Source of the DNA: an uncultured Chitinophaga sp.
Lineage (GTDB): Bacteria; Bacteroidota; Bacteroidia; Cytophagales; Cyclobacteriaceae
Assembly (NCBI GenBank): GCA_902168205.1
Contig: CABHOK010000002.1
Location: 248,001-312,000, forward strand
Length of the DNA: 64,000 nucleotides
Reading direction: 5' to 3'
This document shows, piece by piece, positions 8,690 to 17,612 of the stretch. Both the position numbers and the translations under genes were made by a program. Position 1 is the first letter of the stretch. Every line of letters starts with the position of its first letter. A model generated the notes under the pieces. The model did no database searches and had not been told where the DNA came from. It saw only the letters and a program-made list of their open reading frames with translations.

Positions 8690-11083
8690 TTACTTGGTTT
8701 TTCTATTTCCCCGAAGTGCCCAAGTGATGCGACCTACCTGCAGTCCTTCGTGTGACTGACCGATTGCCAGGTGGTGCATGCCGTTTTCATAACCTTTGCC
8801 TCCGGATACAATAAACTGACATTTGAACTTGCCGCCTTTCGGAAGAACCATGTTGCAGAGTTTGATCTTGCGCAGGTGAGGCAACAGTATACGTGCCGTC
8901 TTTTTCCGCTTGTCAGCTTTCACTTCAATGCCTCTCAGGTTCATGAAAGCAAACAGGTTTAGCGGAACTTCGAGCCACAACTGCGCATTCTCAGGAAGTG
9001 CGCGAATCAGCTCGATATCAAAAATTCTGCGCTTATCAGGTGCACCGGTAATATTAAATTGCATCGCAGCACTTGGTTCACTCGGATCAACATCCACTAC
9101 ATTAAAGTTTCGCCAGGTAACATTGTTATAGTTACGAATGAAGTTAGTGAAATCATTCCAGTCAAAATTACCGGGTGCTGGTATAGGAGGTGCTGCGTCC
9201 TGAGCGTGATTCAATATACCTACAAAGCAGTAATGTCCTTCGGCAGGTATATCGGCAGAAGGCCATGTCACGGCATCTGTAACAACCATCGTATCGCCCA
9301 CTGGTACATTTACCGGATTTGATGTGCCGATGAGGTGCCACATATCCGGAGTTACCAGGGTGGCTACTTCGCTCCAGTATACGGTGGAGGTAACACCATT
9401 TGCCGCGCTGCCACCTCTGTTCCTGATTCTGGCATATATATAGTTGTCCTGTCCGAATTCAACGGTATAGCCCAGTGTATTGGAGTTCTCCGTTCCGCTA
9501 CCTTCGCCAAACGCGGCAGTCGGGTTGGCTACAAGGGTAGGAGTAACAATTATATCCGGACTTGCACTGATAGCACCGGCACTTGGTACTGTGCCGATAT
9601 CACCAACATAGTCGCGCATATATACATCGGCCGTTATTTCCAATGTATGTTCAATGATGGCGCGAAGATCAGGCATTACGCCAATGTTGCCGGCTACCCC
9701 GCCTCCCTGTGGCGTTCCTGTGGCCGGGTCTGACAGCAGTGAACGCATTTGCAACGGTGAGAGTAGTGTTAAGGCAGTTGCTTTGTACATACCTTGCAGC
9801 GTTAGTGCAGCGCCAACAATAATTGGTGAAGCACCACTCGTACCGCCGAAGCTGCTGGTGTAGTCATCGTTCAAGGTAGCAGTGCCATCGCCACCCAATG
9901 ATATATTGGAGCCGCGGTTGCTATAGCCTGCTGTAACTATATCTTCACCCCACGCATAGCAATCGATACGCGAACCAAAGTTGGAGAAGCTTGCACGATC
10001 ATGTGGTGTTGTGGAAACTGATGCACCTACCATGATAGCACCCGAATCGCGGAAATGTATACTGCCACGATTCAGTATTGTTAAACCCGAGCCGTTTACC
10101 CAGGCATCCAGGTCTTCATTACCATTACCTGCAGCTTCTACTACAACTATACCGTTGGCAACTGCGAGACGTATAGCATCGAAGTCGGCACTGTCAGTTT
10201 CTGTTGGCAGGAATGAACGTTGCACTTCCAGTAGCAATACATCGCCTGCGTTCATATTTGTTATGGCGGATACAATAGCATCCGCAACGTGCAGTGCTGT
10301 ATTGGTAGCGGCTTCGTAATGCGAAACCATACGCACATAACTTACCGAAGGTGCTATACCGACTACACCGCGCGTATTGTCAACGCCTATAATTTCTCCG
10401 AGCACTGCTGTACCATGGTCACCAATATAGGTTCCCACACCATGACGGTTGTCGTTGAATACGAGTGTCGGCCCGGCAGCAGCCAGATCTTCGTGTCCGG
10501 GTATCCATCCTTGTTCAAGGTCTACCAATCCTACACCTATACCGGCACTGTTGGGTTGTGTCCATGCCCAGCGGGCATCGATACCATCGGGAGCAGCATC
10601 TACATAACCTTGTTGTGCAGCGAGTACATCGTCTGCAGGATTAACGAGCGGATCGGTAACCGACATTTCTTTATAGGCAGTCTCAACTTCATGTGCTTCC
10701 TGGAACATGCGTATTAACTCATCCGGGTTGCCATCGTAGTGGCGGTAGTCAAGTCGCCAGTAATTGGACAAGCTGTTAACCGGTGGTAACTCGGATTGCT
10801 GTGCTTTGCGTTCGAGTTCTTTCAACTGTGCTACGGAAACACTTTTTATACTTCTTCGAAAAGACTTGGGCGGATATTTCTCCAAAATGTTTGATACTCT
10901 ATCCATTTGATTTTTGCGGGCAAACTCCTTCAGATTATCGCCTTCGAGATACGAGTACTGATCGGATAACCTGACAATAACAAAACCACTGAATGGTTTT
11001 ACCTTTTCGGCATGATTAAAACTTCGTTTTGTGTTTCGCCTTTGATCTAAAGTGAAACAGCGAGGGTTTTGATGGTTGTACAT
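8690..11083 (-). CDS. S8 family serine peptidase (subtilase) without visible export signals
   Basis: 797 residues from the ATG at 11083. The subtilase triad is intact: Asp188 in GVGLVDLEQGW, His223 in GDHGTAVLG and Ser416 in GGTSGASP, with oxyanion Asn320 in AAGNGN. About 180 residues precede the catalytic domain and may be an inhibitory propeptide, although they do not resemble the usual I9 form. After about residue 480 comes a long beta-rich region (CARDB-like, IYARIRNRGGSAANGV), then a Lys/Arg-rich C-terminal part. I see neither a signal peptide (N-terminus MYNHQNPRCFTLDQRRN) nor a T9SS sorting domain, unlike the other protease in this window. It may act inside the cell or leave by another route. 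Its substrate is unknown. Confidence 0.9.
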   Translation of the reverse strand: MYNHQNPRCFTLDQRRNTKRSFNHAEKVKPFSGFVIVRLSDQYSYLEGDNLKEFARKNQMDRVSNILEKYPPKSFRRSIKSVSVAQLKELERKAQQSELPPVNSLSNYWRLDYRHYDGNPDELIRMFQEAHEVETAYKEMSVTDPLVNPADDVLAAQQGYVDAAPDGIDARWAWTQPNSAGIGVGLVDLEQGWIPGHEDLAAAGPTLVFNDNRHGVGTYIGDHGTAVLGEIIGVDNTRGVVGIAPSVSYVRMVSHYEAATNTALHVADAIVSAITNMNAGDVLLLEVQRSFLPTETDSADFDAIRLAVANGIVVVEAAGNGNEDLDAWVNGSGLTILNRGSIHFRDSGAIMVGASVSTTPHDRASFSNFGSRIDCYAWGEDIVTAGYSNRGSNISLGGDGTATLNDDYTSSFGGTSGASPIIVGAALTLQGMYKATALTLLSPLQMRSLLSDPATGTPQGGGVAGNIGVMPDLRAIIEHTLEITADVYMRDYVGDIGTVPSAGAISASPDIIVTPTLVANPTAAFGEGSGTENSNTLGYTVEFGQDNYIYARIRNRGGSAANGVTSTVYWSEVATLVTPDMWHLIGTSNPVNVPVGDTMVVTDAVTWPSADIPAEGHYCFVGILNHAQDAAPPIPAPGNFDWNDFTNFIRNYNNVTWRNFNVVDVDPSEPSAAMQFNITGAPDKRRIFDIELIRALPENAQLWLEVPLNLFAFMNLRGIEVKADKRKKTARILLPHLRKIKLCNMVLPKGGKFKCQFIVSGGKGYENGMHHLAIGQSHEGLQVGRITWALRGNRKTK

Positions 11084-11418
11084 ACAGAAAAATTTTAGAT
11101 GAACTGGGAAAGTTTACAATGCAGCCAATGGCAGCCAACGGATAAAATGATACAATGACTCTTGAACGTAAATTTGATTTCCTATTCCGATAGGGTGGGA
11201 ATAAGTAAGCGGAAAGCAGGGCGACAAAAAAAGCTGCACTTTTTACAACGAGAAAGCTGCAGCGGGTTCTGTTATCAAAGATAGCAATTCAGCGACCTGA
11301 TGTATACCTTCGCGCACTATTAATTTTATGTGACTACACGCGAATTCCCTTTTTAGCATGTTGCACCAAGTAAAGTCTGCACAATCGTGCTATATACATA
11401 GCAGTGCGTTGGTATTGC

Positions 11419-11459
11419 ATATATACTTCGCTGAGGTTAAAATGAGCTGAAGTATATAT
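11419..11459. repeat. 11-bp inverted repeat, possible operator
   Basis: ATATATACTTC at 11419-11429 and its exact complement GAAGTATATAT at 11449-11459, separated by 19 nt. It ends 22 bp before the -33 element of the PH-domain gene, where an activator or repressor could sit. It could equally be a by-product of the TATA-rich composition. Confidence 0.35.
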
Positions 11460-11481
11460 AGCGTATATACGATCAGGTGAC

Positions 11482-11513
11482 TTGATGTGCGGTTGTTGTA
11501 CAATATAAATTTG
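11482..11513 (+). promoter_or_regulatory. Bacteroidota-type promoter of the PH-domain gene
   Basis: TTG at 11482-11484, 21 nt, then TAAATTTG at 11506-11513, a full match to the -7 consensus TAnnTTTG. The start codon follows 33 nt later. Confidence 0.65.
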
Positions 11514-11545
11514 TTCTTAACTTAAGCACAGATAAAATATATACT

Positions 11546-11926
11546 ATGGGATTATTTTCAGCACTACTTGGCAATGCCGGTTCAGTAGGTAAAGAAGAAC
11601 TTGTAAAAGACTTCGGAAAACTGTTGATTGATGGTGAAGAAATTGAATTAGGCTTCAAGCTGATTCGCGATACCTTTATCTTCACCTCCAAACGACTTAT
11701 ACTCGTTGATAAGCAAGGTATAACCGGAAGTAAAACCGAGTATATGTCGGTTGCCTATAAAAATATTTCAAGATTCAGTGTAGAGACGGCCGGCACGTTC
11801 GACCTCGATGCTGAATTAAAAATCTGGATTTCCAGCGAAGTGCATCCCAGTATTACCAAGAAGTTTAATAAATCGGTAAATGTATACGATGTGCAAAATG
11901 TACTGGCCCATCATGTATTGAAGTGA
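11546..11926 (+). CDS. PH domain-containing protein (bacterial bPH_1 type)
   Basis: 126 residues, about the full length of the family. The pattern is that of bacterial pleckstrin-homology-like domains: a short helix (MGLFSALLGNAG), then beta strands carrying GEEIELGFKLIRDTFIFTSKRLILVDKQG and the final helix NVYDVQNVLAHHVLK. Proteins of this family are small, cytoplasmic, and of unknown biochemical role. It is a single gene with its own promoter 33 nt upstream and is followed by a family A repeat. No partner gene suggests a function. Confidence 0.85.
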   Translation: MGLFSALLGNAGSVGKEELVKDFGKLLIDGEEIELGFKLIRDTFIFTSKRLILVDKQGITGSKTEYMSVAYKNISRFSVETAGTFDLDAELKIWISSEVHPSITKKFNKSVNVYDVQNVLAHHVLK

Positions 11927-11941
11927 GTATTATAGCCGATC

Positions 11942-11983
11942 AACTATATACTCATAGCTCGCGCCTCATGGCTTGCAGCTGAT
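11942..11983. repeat. Family A word repeat at the stop codon of the NifU-like gene
   Basis: Reads, on the minus strand directly after the TAA stop, ATCAGCTGCAAGCC then GGCGCGAGCTATGAG. These words (AGCTGC, GCGAGCTATGAG) recur at 18.44-18.75, 33.28-33.43 and 40.93-41.19 kb. No coding capacity. Confidence 0.6.
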
Positions 11984-12244
11984 TTAATTCGCGATAGGAG
12001 TCAGGTTGATCACCTCGATTCCTTTTATTTCAGGCACATCGCGCTTGATAGCAGCTTCAACGCCTGCTTTAAAAGTCATGGTAGACATGCGGCAATTACC
12101 ACAGGCGCCAACAAACTCAAGCTTCACAACGTGCTCGGGTGTAACCTCATTGATTTTTACATTACCGCCATCAGCCTCCAGGTACGGGCGAATGGAGTTC
12201 AGCGAAGTTTCAATTTTCTGGGTCAGTTCTTCAAGCGTATTCAT
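11984..12244 (-). CDS. NifU-like C-terminal domain protein (Fe-S scaffold or carrier)
   Basis: 86 residues, a stand-alone Nfu domain. The conserved core ADGGNVKI...VKLEFVGACGNCRMSTMTFKAGVEAA is complete, with the CxxC pair (CGNC) that holds a bridging [4Fe-4S] cluster between two monomers. Its role by family is to receive or carry Fe-S clusters to target enzymes in the cytoplasm. It lies 59 bp downstream of the Mrp gene in the same direction, so the two probably form an Fe-S assembly operon. Likely clients nearby would be siroheme/Fe-S enzymes such as the sulfite reductase at 28 kb, though that link is only inference. Confidence 0.93.
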   Translation of the reverse strand: MNTLEELTQKIETSLNSIRPYLEADGGNVKINEVTPEHVVKLEFVGACGNCRMSTMTFKAGVEAAIKRDVPEIKGIEVINLTPIAN

Positions 12245-12303
12245 CCGGTATATATGTTATGCTACCTTTTGCACTGCTAAGGTAGCTATTCTCGTTTAAT
12301 TTT

Positions 12304-13389
12304 TTACTTCACAGCGGTAACCAGCGTTGGCTTCTGCGCATTTCGGATGGCGATCTGTCGCGCCATCGTCTTTGCCAGTGCCTGGAATGCTTCAGCCGTT
12401 GGGCCTTCTTTCATTGCTGCCGGTAAACCACTGTCGCCACTTTCGCGAATGCCCTGCACCAATGGTATCTGCCCTAAAAATGGAACGTTATGCTTTTCTG
12501 ATAAGTTCTTGCCTCCGTCTTTCCCGAATATATAGTATTTGTTATCCGGTAATTCTTCGGGAGTGAAGTACGCCATGTTCTCAACGACACCCAGTATAGG
12601 TACATTGATCTGCGGCTGCATAAACATAAGCATGCCTTTGTTGGCATCTGCCAATGCTACTTTCTGTGGTGTGGTAACAATCACAGCACCGGTAACCGGC
12701 ACAGTCTGCACCATGGTTAAATGTATATCGCTTGTACCGGGAGGTAGGTCTATCAGCAAGTAATCAAGTTTCCCCCAATCAGCATCACTGAAAAATTGCT
12801 TGAGTGCCGAGCTCGCCATCGGACCACGCCATATCACAGCACTATCAGGCGGAGCCAGAAATCCGATCGAGATCAGCTTTACGCCATACTGTTCTATTGG
12901 TATAATAATATTGCGACCGTTCACCTGTTTTACCATCGGCTGCTCATACTCGCAGTTGAACATTACCGGTATAGATGGTCCGTAAATATCAGCATCGATC
13001 AAACCTACTTTGGCTCCGGTCTGTGCCAGTGCTACAGCGAGGTTGGAAGTAACCGTAGATTTACCCACGCCACCTTTACCAGAAGCAACGGCAATAATAT
13101 TTTTTACACCAGGCAACAGGGGAGCGTTATCACGCAGCGTGGTAACAGAAGAGGTCATGAAAATATCAATCTCCACATCCGGTCCCACCACACTTTCAAC
13201 AGCCTCTTCACAATCCTGGCGTATCTTTTCTTTCAACGGACAGGCCGGAGTGGTTAATACTACGGTGAAGCTTACTTTTTTAGGTTCCACCTTTACATCT
13301 TTAATCATGTTCAGGCTTACCAGATCGCGTTTCAAGTCAGGATCTTCTACTTTAGAAAGAGCTTTGAGGATGTCGGTTGATGTAATCAT
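12304..13389 (-). CDS. mrp: Mrp/ApbC-family Fe-S cluster carrier ATPase
   Basis: 361 residues. An N-terminal MIP18/DUF59 domain (about 1-85) is joined to a deviant Walker P-loop NTPase. The P-loop GKGGVGKST is at 104-112, with IDADIYGPSIP for switch I and LLIDLPPGTSDIHLT for switch II/Walker B. Family members bind and hand over [4Fe-4S] clusters in the cytoplasm. The characteristic CxxC near the C-terminus of some relatives is not visible here, and several Bacteroidota and eukaryotic-type members differ at that site. First gene of the mrp-nifU-like pair, transcribed divergently from dnaG. Confidence 0.94.
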   Translation of the reverse strand: MITSTDILKALSKVEDPDLKRDLVSLNMIKDVKVEPKKVSFTVVLTTPACPLKEKIRQDCEEAVESVVGPDVEIDIFMTSSVTTLRDNAPLLPGVKNIIAVASGKGGVGKSTVTSNLAVALAQTGAKVGLIDADIYGPSIPVMFNCEYEQPMVKQVNGRNIIIPIEQYGVKLISIGFLAPPDSAVIWRGPMASSALKQFFSDADWGKLDYLLIDLPPGTSDIHLTMVQTVPVTGAVIVTTPQKVALADANKGMLMFMQPQINVPILGVVENMAYFTPEELPDNKYYIFGKDGGKNLSEKHNVPFLGQIPLVQGIRESGDSGLPAAMKEGPTAEAFQALAKTMARQIAIRNAQKPTLVTAVK

Positions 13390-13603
13390 TTCAAAATGTC
13401 AAATTTCAGATAGCGGATTAAAGTTCCGGGCAACTCTATTTATTCAAAGATTATTCGAACCAAAATCCGGAATCCGCCTGAAAATCGGGCGCAATTTAGA
13501 TCGAAAGAGGCACAACTCCATAGCCTTTAACATATTGGTTGTGGTATCTGACAATTGACAGGAAATAGATATCACAAATGATATAACGAAACTGTGTTCC
13601 CAG

Positions 13604-13611
13604 TATCTTTG
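13604..13611 (+). promoter_or_regulatory. -7 promoter element of dnaG
   Basis: TATCTTTG, a full match to TAnnTTTG, 29 nt before the dnaG ATG. No clear TTTG is present at the usual -33 distance. Confidence 0.55.
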
Positions 13612-13640
13612 CCCACAGCCCAAGCTGTTTTAATGAAGAA

Positions 13641-15569
13641 ATGATCTCCCGCGAAACAATAGATGAAGTAAGGAGCCGCGTTGACATTGTTGATGTGATA
13701 GGGGATTTTGTGTCTCTGAAACGTAGTGGCCAGAATTACAAGGCGTTAAGCCCGTTTACAAACGAAAAGACAGCTTCGTTTTATGTTGTGCCGGCCAAAG
13801 GTATCTTTAAAGATTTCAGCAGTGGCAAAGGTGGCGACAGCATCACGTTTGTGATGGAGCACGAGGGCATGAGCTACATTGAAGCCATTCGTTACCTCGC
13901 TAAAAAATACGGTGTTGATCTGAAAGAGGAGGCTCGTTCCTCTGAAGAGATCTATCAGCAAAGCGACCGCGACAGACTGTACGCGCTGATGAACTATGCG
14001 AAGGATTACTACAAGGAATCGCTTACCCAATCAGAGGAAGGTCAGAGCATCGGTCTAAGTTATTTTCGTGAGCGCGGTTTTAATGATCGCACACTCGAAA
14101 AATTTGAGCTGGGCTATAGCTTCAACGAGTGGGATCATTTGAGTAAAAAAGCACTCGGGATTGGCTACACGGAAGAACTGTTAGAGAAAGCAGGACTCAT
14201 CATAAAAAAAGATGGCGGAAGATTTTATGATCGCTTTCGCGGAAGGGTAATTTTCCCGGTGCATAATCTTTCCGGAAAAGTTATCGCGTTTGGTGCGCGT
14301 ATACTTACCAAAGAGAAAGATCAGCCCAAGTATATAAACTCACCTGAAACAGAAATATACCACAAGAGCAACGTGCTCTATGGAATGTTTCAGGCAAAGA
14401 ACGCTATACGCAGAGAAGATTTCTGCTATATCGTAGAAGGTTATACCGATGTGATGTCCATGCATCAGTCGGATGTTGATAACGTGGTGGCATCTTCTGG
14501 TACAGCCTTTACCGAAGAGCAGATTAAACTCATCAGGCGCTTCACAGAAAACGTAACGGTACTCTTCGATGGTGATGCTGCCGGTATTAAAGCAGCGCTG
14601 CGTGGTATTGACCTGGTATTGAAAGGCGGCTTGAACGTACGCGTGGTATTGTTGCCCGATGGCGATGACCCGGACAGCTTCTCCAAGAAAATGGGAAGCA
14701 CGGAGTTCAAGCAATACCTGAAAGATCACACCAAAGATTTTATATCCTTCAAGATCGATCTGCTTGCCGGAGAGTCCGGGCACGACCCGATCAAGAAAGC
14801 CGAAGCGATACGCGAGATTGTTACAACCATATCGCTGATACCGGATCCGATCAAACGCTCTGTATATATACAGGAAACGGGACAGTTACTGAAGATACAG
14901 GAAACCGTTCTGCTCACTGAGCTCAACAAAATATTGATCGGTGAGCGGCAGAAGGATCAGCAGGAAAAAACACGCGGTAATAACCGGGATAACCGGGGAC
15001 CCGTTGCAGATATACTGCCGGACGTGGCAACCGGTTCCAAACTTGATACGTCTGGTATGGTGCAGGTGCAGGAGCGGGAAACCATACGTCTGCTGCTCAA
15101 CTATGCCGAGAATGCGTACGATGACAAACGCCTCATTGATTTTATGATGGCCGAGCTGGAAGACGTTGAGTTTGTAAACCCGGTATATAAAGAAATTTAC
15201 CTGGCCATACGCGAAGGCGCAGAGCAGGGCGAAGTGCGCGATCCGCTATATTTTATGGAACACGGTTCCGTTGCCGCGCGCAACATGGTGGCTGAGCTTA
15301 CCACCACGCGTTATGAAACCAGTAAATCGTGGGGAGAAGAATTTCATATATACTTTCCGCACGAAAAAGAAATATTGCACGATGTAGCCTATACCAACGT
15401 GCTGCGGTTAAAATTCCGGATGATCCAGAAACTGATGGAAGAAAACCTGCAACAGATGAAGGTGGCTACAACCGAAGAAGACCTTGAAAAGTATTTTACC
15501 ATACACGAGCAATTAAAAGGTGCCGAGAAAGAACTCGCAGTTATGCTCGGAATTGTAATTGCCAAGTAA
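13641..15569 (+). CDS. dnaG: DNA primase, lacking the zinc ligands of the N-terminal domain
   Basis: Makes RNA primers for lagging-strand synthesis at the fork. 642 residues. The N-terminal CHC2-type fold is recognisable (YKALSPFTNEKTASF, then FKDFSSGKGGDSI), but the four zinc ligands of E. coli DnaG (Cys40, His43, Cys61, Cys64) align with Ser37, Thr40, Asp58 and Ser61. The TOPRIM core is intact: VEGYTDVMSMHQ, LFDGDAAGIKAALRG and PDGDDPDSF. The C-terminal part (about 450-642) is the helicase-binding region. Start: ATG at 13641, 29 nt after the -7 element. From memory, other Bacteroidota primases show the same SPF...DFSSGKGG pattern, so this is not decay. Confidence 0.96.
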   Translation: MISRETIDEVRSRVDIVDVIGDFVSLKRSGQNYKALSPFTNEKTASFYVVPAKGIFKDFSSGKGGDSITFVMEHEGMSYIEAIRYLAKKYGVDLKEEARSSEEIYQQSDRDRLYALMNYAKDYYKESLTQSEEGQSIGLSYFRERGFNDRTLEKFELGYSFNEWDHLSKKALGIGYTEELLEKAGLIIKKDGGRFYDRFRGRVIFPVHNLSGKVIAFGARILTKEKDQPKYINSPETEIYHKSNVLYGMFQAKNAIRREDFCYIVEGYTDVMSMHQSDVDNVVASSGTAFTEEQIKLIRRFTENVTVLFDGDAAGIKAALRGIDLVLKGGLNVRVVLLPDGDDPDSFSKKMGSTEFKQYLKDHTKDFISFKIDLLAGESGHDPIKKAEAIREIVTTISLIPDPIKRSVYIQETGQLLKIQETVLLTELNKILIGERQKDQQEKTRGNNRDNRGPVADILPDVATGSKLDTSGMVQVQERETIRLLLNYAENAYDDKRLIDFMMAELEDVEFVNPVYKEIYLAIREGAEQGEVRDPLYFMEHGSVAARNMVAELTTTRYETSKSWGEEFHIYFPHEKEILHDVAYTNVLRLKFRMIQKLMEENLQQMKVATTEEDLEKYFTIHEQLKGAEKELAVMLGIVIAK

Positions 15570-15686
15570 CGCTTTTTGGAACAGACTGACTAAAGTGTTT
15601 GTTAGAAGAGCAGATAAACGGAAGGTTCTGAATTTTTTCCACCGGAAACCATTCAGGATAAATATGTAGAACAGGAACTACTGAAC

Positions 15687-16910
15687 ATGGACGAAATAAA
15701 GCTAAACACGATCGAAGAAGCCCTTGAGGAAATCAAGAACGGAAAAGTAATTATTGTGGTGGATGATGAAGACCGTGAAAACGAAGGCGACTTTATTTGT
15801 GCTGCCGAATGTATTACACCAGAGATTGTTAACTTCATGGCCACGCATGGCCGCGGATTAATATGTGCTCCGTTGAATGAAGACCGCTGCGAAGAGCTTG
15901 GTCTCGAACTGATGGTTGGTAAAAATACCGCTGTGTTTGAAACACCGTTTACCGTATCGGTTGATCTGATAGGCCACGGTTGCACTACCGGTATTTCGGC
16001 CCACGATCGTTTCAAAACGATTCGCGCACTCGTTGATCCGGATACGAAACCGGAAGAACTTGGCAAGCCCGGACATATATTTCCATTGCGCGCCAAGCGT
16101 GGTGGTGTGTTGCGCAGAAGTGGTCATACCGAAGCTGCTATAGACTTTGCCCGTCTTGCCGGTTTTAAAGCTGCCGGTGTATTGGTAGAGATCATGAATG
16201 AAGATGGTACGATGGCGCGTTTGCCCGACCTGGTAAAAGTTGCACAGCGTTTTAATCTGAAACTTGTTTCCATCAAAGACCTGATCGAATATAGGCTCAA
16301 GAAAGAATCACTCATCAAACGCGAGATTGAAGTAGATATGCCAACCGAGCATGGTCACTTTAAACTGGTTGCATTCGAACAAACCAACACGCTGGATGTA
16401 CACATGGCATTAGTGAAAGGTACATGGGAGAAAGACGAACCGGTTATGGTGCGCGTACACTCTTCGTGTGTTACCGGAGATATATTCGGATCGTGCCGTT
16501 GTGATTGTGGTTCACAGTTACATCGCGCCATGGAGATAGTTGACAAAGAAGGTAAAGGTGTTGTACTTTACATGAAACAGGAGGGAAGAGGCATTGGCTT
16601 GCTGAACAAGTTGAAAGCCTATAAACTTCAGGAGCAGGGATTTGATACTGTAGAGGCAAACCTGCAACTTGGTTTTGATATGGATGAACGCGATTATGGT
16701 GTAGGTGCACAAATTCTTCGCGATTTAGGTATAACCAAAATCAAGCTTATTACGAATAACCCTAAGAAACGTGTCGGGTTGATGGGCTACGGACTGGAGA
16801 TTGTTGATAATGTTCCCATCGAAATTGTACCGAATCCGCATAATGAACGTTATTTAATGACGAAGCGCGATAAACTCGGACATACTATATTGAAGTCTAA
16901 GGCTAAATGA
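15687..16910 (+). CDS. ribBA: Bifunctional DHBP synthase / GTP cyclohydrolase II (RibBA)
   Basis: Supplies both branches of riboflavin synthesis: ribulose-5-phosphate to 3,4-dihydroxy-2-butanone 4-phosphate, and GTP to the pyrimidine precursor. 407 residues. The RibB half (about 1-205) has [11 protein letters not shown] at 26-36 and [12 protein letters not shown]. The RibA half (about 206-407) has the zinc cysteines in [19 protein letters not shown] and the catalytic [18 protein letters not shown]. No FMN riboswitch is recognisable in the 117 bp upstream, which only shows an imperfect 8-bp hairpin (TTCTGAAT/ATTCAGGA). The stop overlaps the next start by 4 bp. Confidence 0.97.
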   Translation: MDEIKLNTIEEALEEIKNGKVIIVVDDEDRENEGDFICAAECITPEIVNFMATHGRGLICAPLNEDRCEELGLELMVGKNTAVFETPFTVSVDLIGHGCTTGISAHDRFKTIRALVDPDTKPEELGKPGHIFPLRAKRGGVLRRSGHTEAAIDFARLAGFKAAGVLVEIMNEDGTMARLPDLVKVAQRFNLKLVSIKDLIEYRLKKESLIKREIEVDMPTEHGHFKLVAFEQTNTLDVHMALVKGTWEKDEPVMVRVHSSCVTGDIFGSCRCDCGSQLHRAMEIVDKEGKGVVLYMKQEGRGIGLLNKLKAYKLQEQGFDTVEANLQLGFDMDERDYGVGAQILRDLGITKIKLITNNPKKRVGLMGYGLEIVDNVPIEIVPNPHNERYLMTKRDKLGHTILKSKAK

Positions 16911-17575
16911 TAACATCGAAAGAAAAAAACGTACTGCTATATCCGGAACATGTCGCCTCGCTGCGAAGCACGTTCTTTTTTCTGGTATTGATCGCAACGT
17001 TTTTTTCTTTTCCCGCAAGGGCACAGCAATGGCCGTTCGAATTATGGCACGAAGGTAAAATTGTGCTGCTCGAAGGCGACACACTGAAAGGTCTGGTGAA
17101 GTATGACTTGCAGCAAGACCTGTTGCAGTATAATTACCGTGATCAGAAAGTAGAAGCTTACTCCGCCCGCAAAGTTCTCTTCTTTGAAATATTTGATAAC
17201 ACCGTTCATCGTTACCGCCAGTTTTTTGCCTTGCCCTATACAACACCTTCCGGATATCGCGCACCTGTATTTTTTGAGCTGCTCGAAGAAGGCAAGATGA
17301 CACTGCTCGTGCGCGAAGCACTTGAAAATCGTACTTATAGTTCTCCTTACTATGTCGGCTCCTATACCCGCGTGGTGTTGGTATATAAATACTTCTTCAT
17401 GGAAGAAGATGGCGACATCGTAGAATTCAACGGTAATAAAAATGATTTGCTCGACCTGATGGGCAAACGTGCGGAAGAAGTTGAGAAGTATATAAAGGCT
17501 AATCGACTGAAGTACGATGAAAAATACGACCTGGCGAAAATTATAGCATACTATAATTCTTTGTTCGGAACTTGA
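16907..17575 (+). CDS. Secreted protein of unknown function
   Basis: 222 residues, start overlapping the ribBA stop (ATGA), so it is translated from the same message. An N-terminal hydrophobic stretch at about 20-40 ending FPARAQQ looks like a cleavable signal peptide, although the first 20 residues are long for one. The mature part begins with a short beta motif ([26 protein letters not shown]) and ends in a charged helical region. This opening motif (a 'gegetlkG.v.y' strand pair) is common in uncharacterised Bacteroidota exported proteins. I do not recognise a function, and the ribBA link does not by itself suggest a flavin role. Confidence 0.75.
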   Translation: MITSKEKNVLLYPEHVASLRSTFFFLVLIATFFSFPARAQQWPFELWHEGKIVLLEGDTLKGLVKYDLQQDLLQYNYRDQKVEAYSARKVLFFEIFDNTVHRYRQFFALPYTTPSGYRAPVFFELLEEGKMTLLVREALENRTYSSPYYVGSYTRVVLVYKYFFMEEDGDIVEFNGNKNDLLDLMGKRAEEVEKYIKANRLKYDEKYDLAKIIAYYNSLFGT

Positions 17576-17612
17576 AGCACATTTTTTTTTAAATATATAC
17601 ACACACTCAATT

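Larger units (their letters stand above)
11084..11545. other. 462-bp divergent intergenic region
   Basis: Lies between the subtilase start (minus) and the PH-domain gene (plus). No convincing reading frame is present. The right half is dense in TATATA words and holds an 11-bp inverted repeat and the promoter described separately. The left half shows nothing I can assign. Confidence 0.7.

Noticed and set aside
15570-15686. Possible FMN riboswitch upstream of ribBA
   Set aside because: None of the conserved RFN element segments is present and the gap (117 bp) is too short for a full element; only an imperfect 8-bp hairpin is visible.
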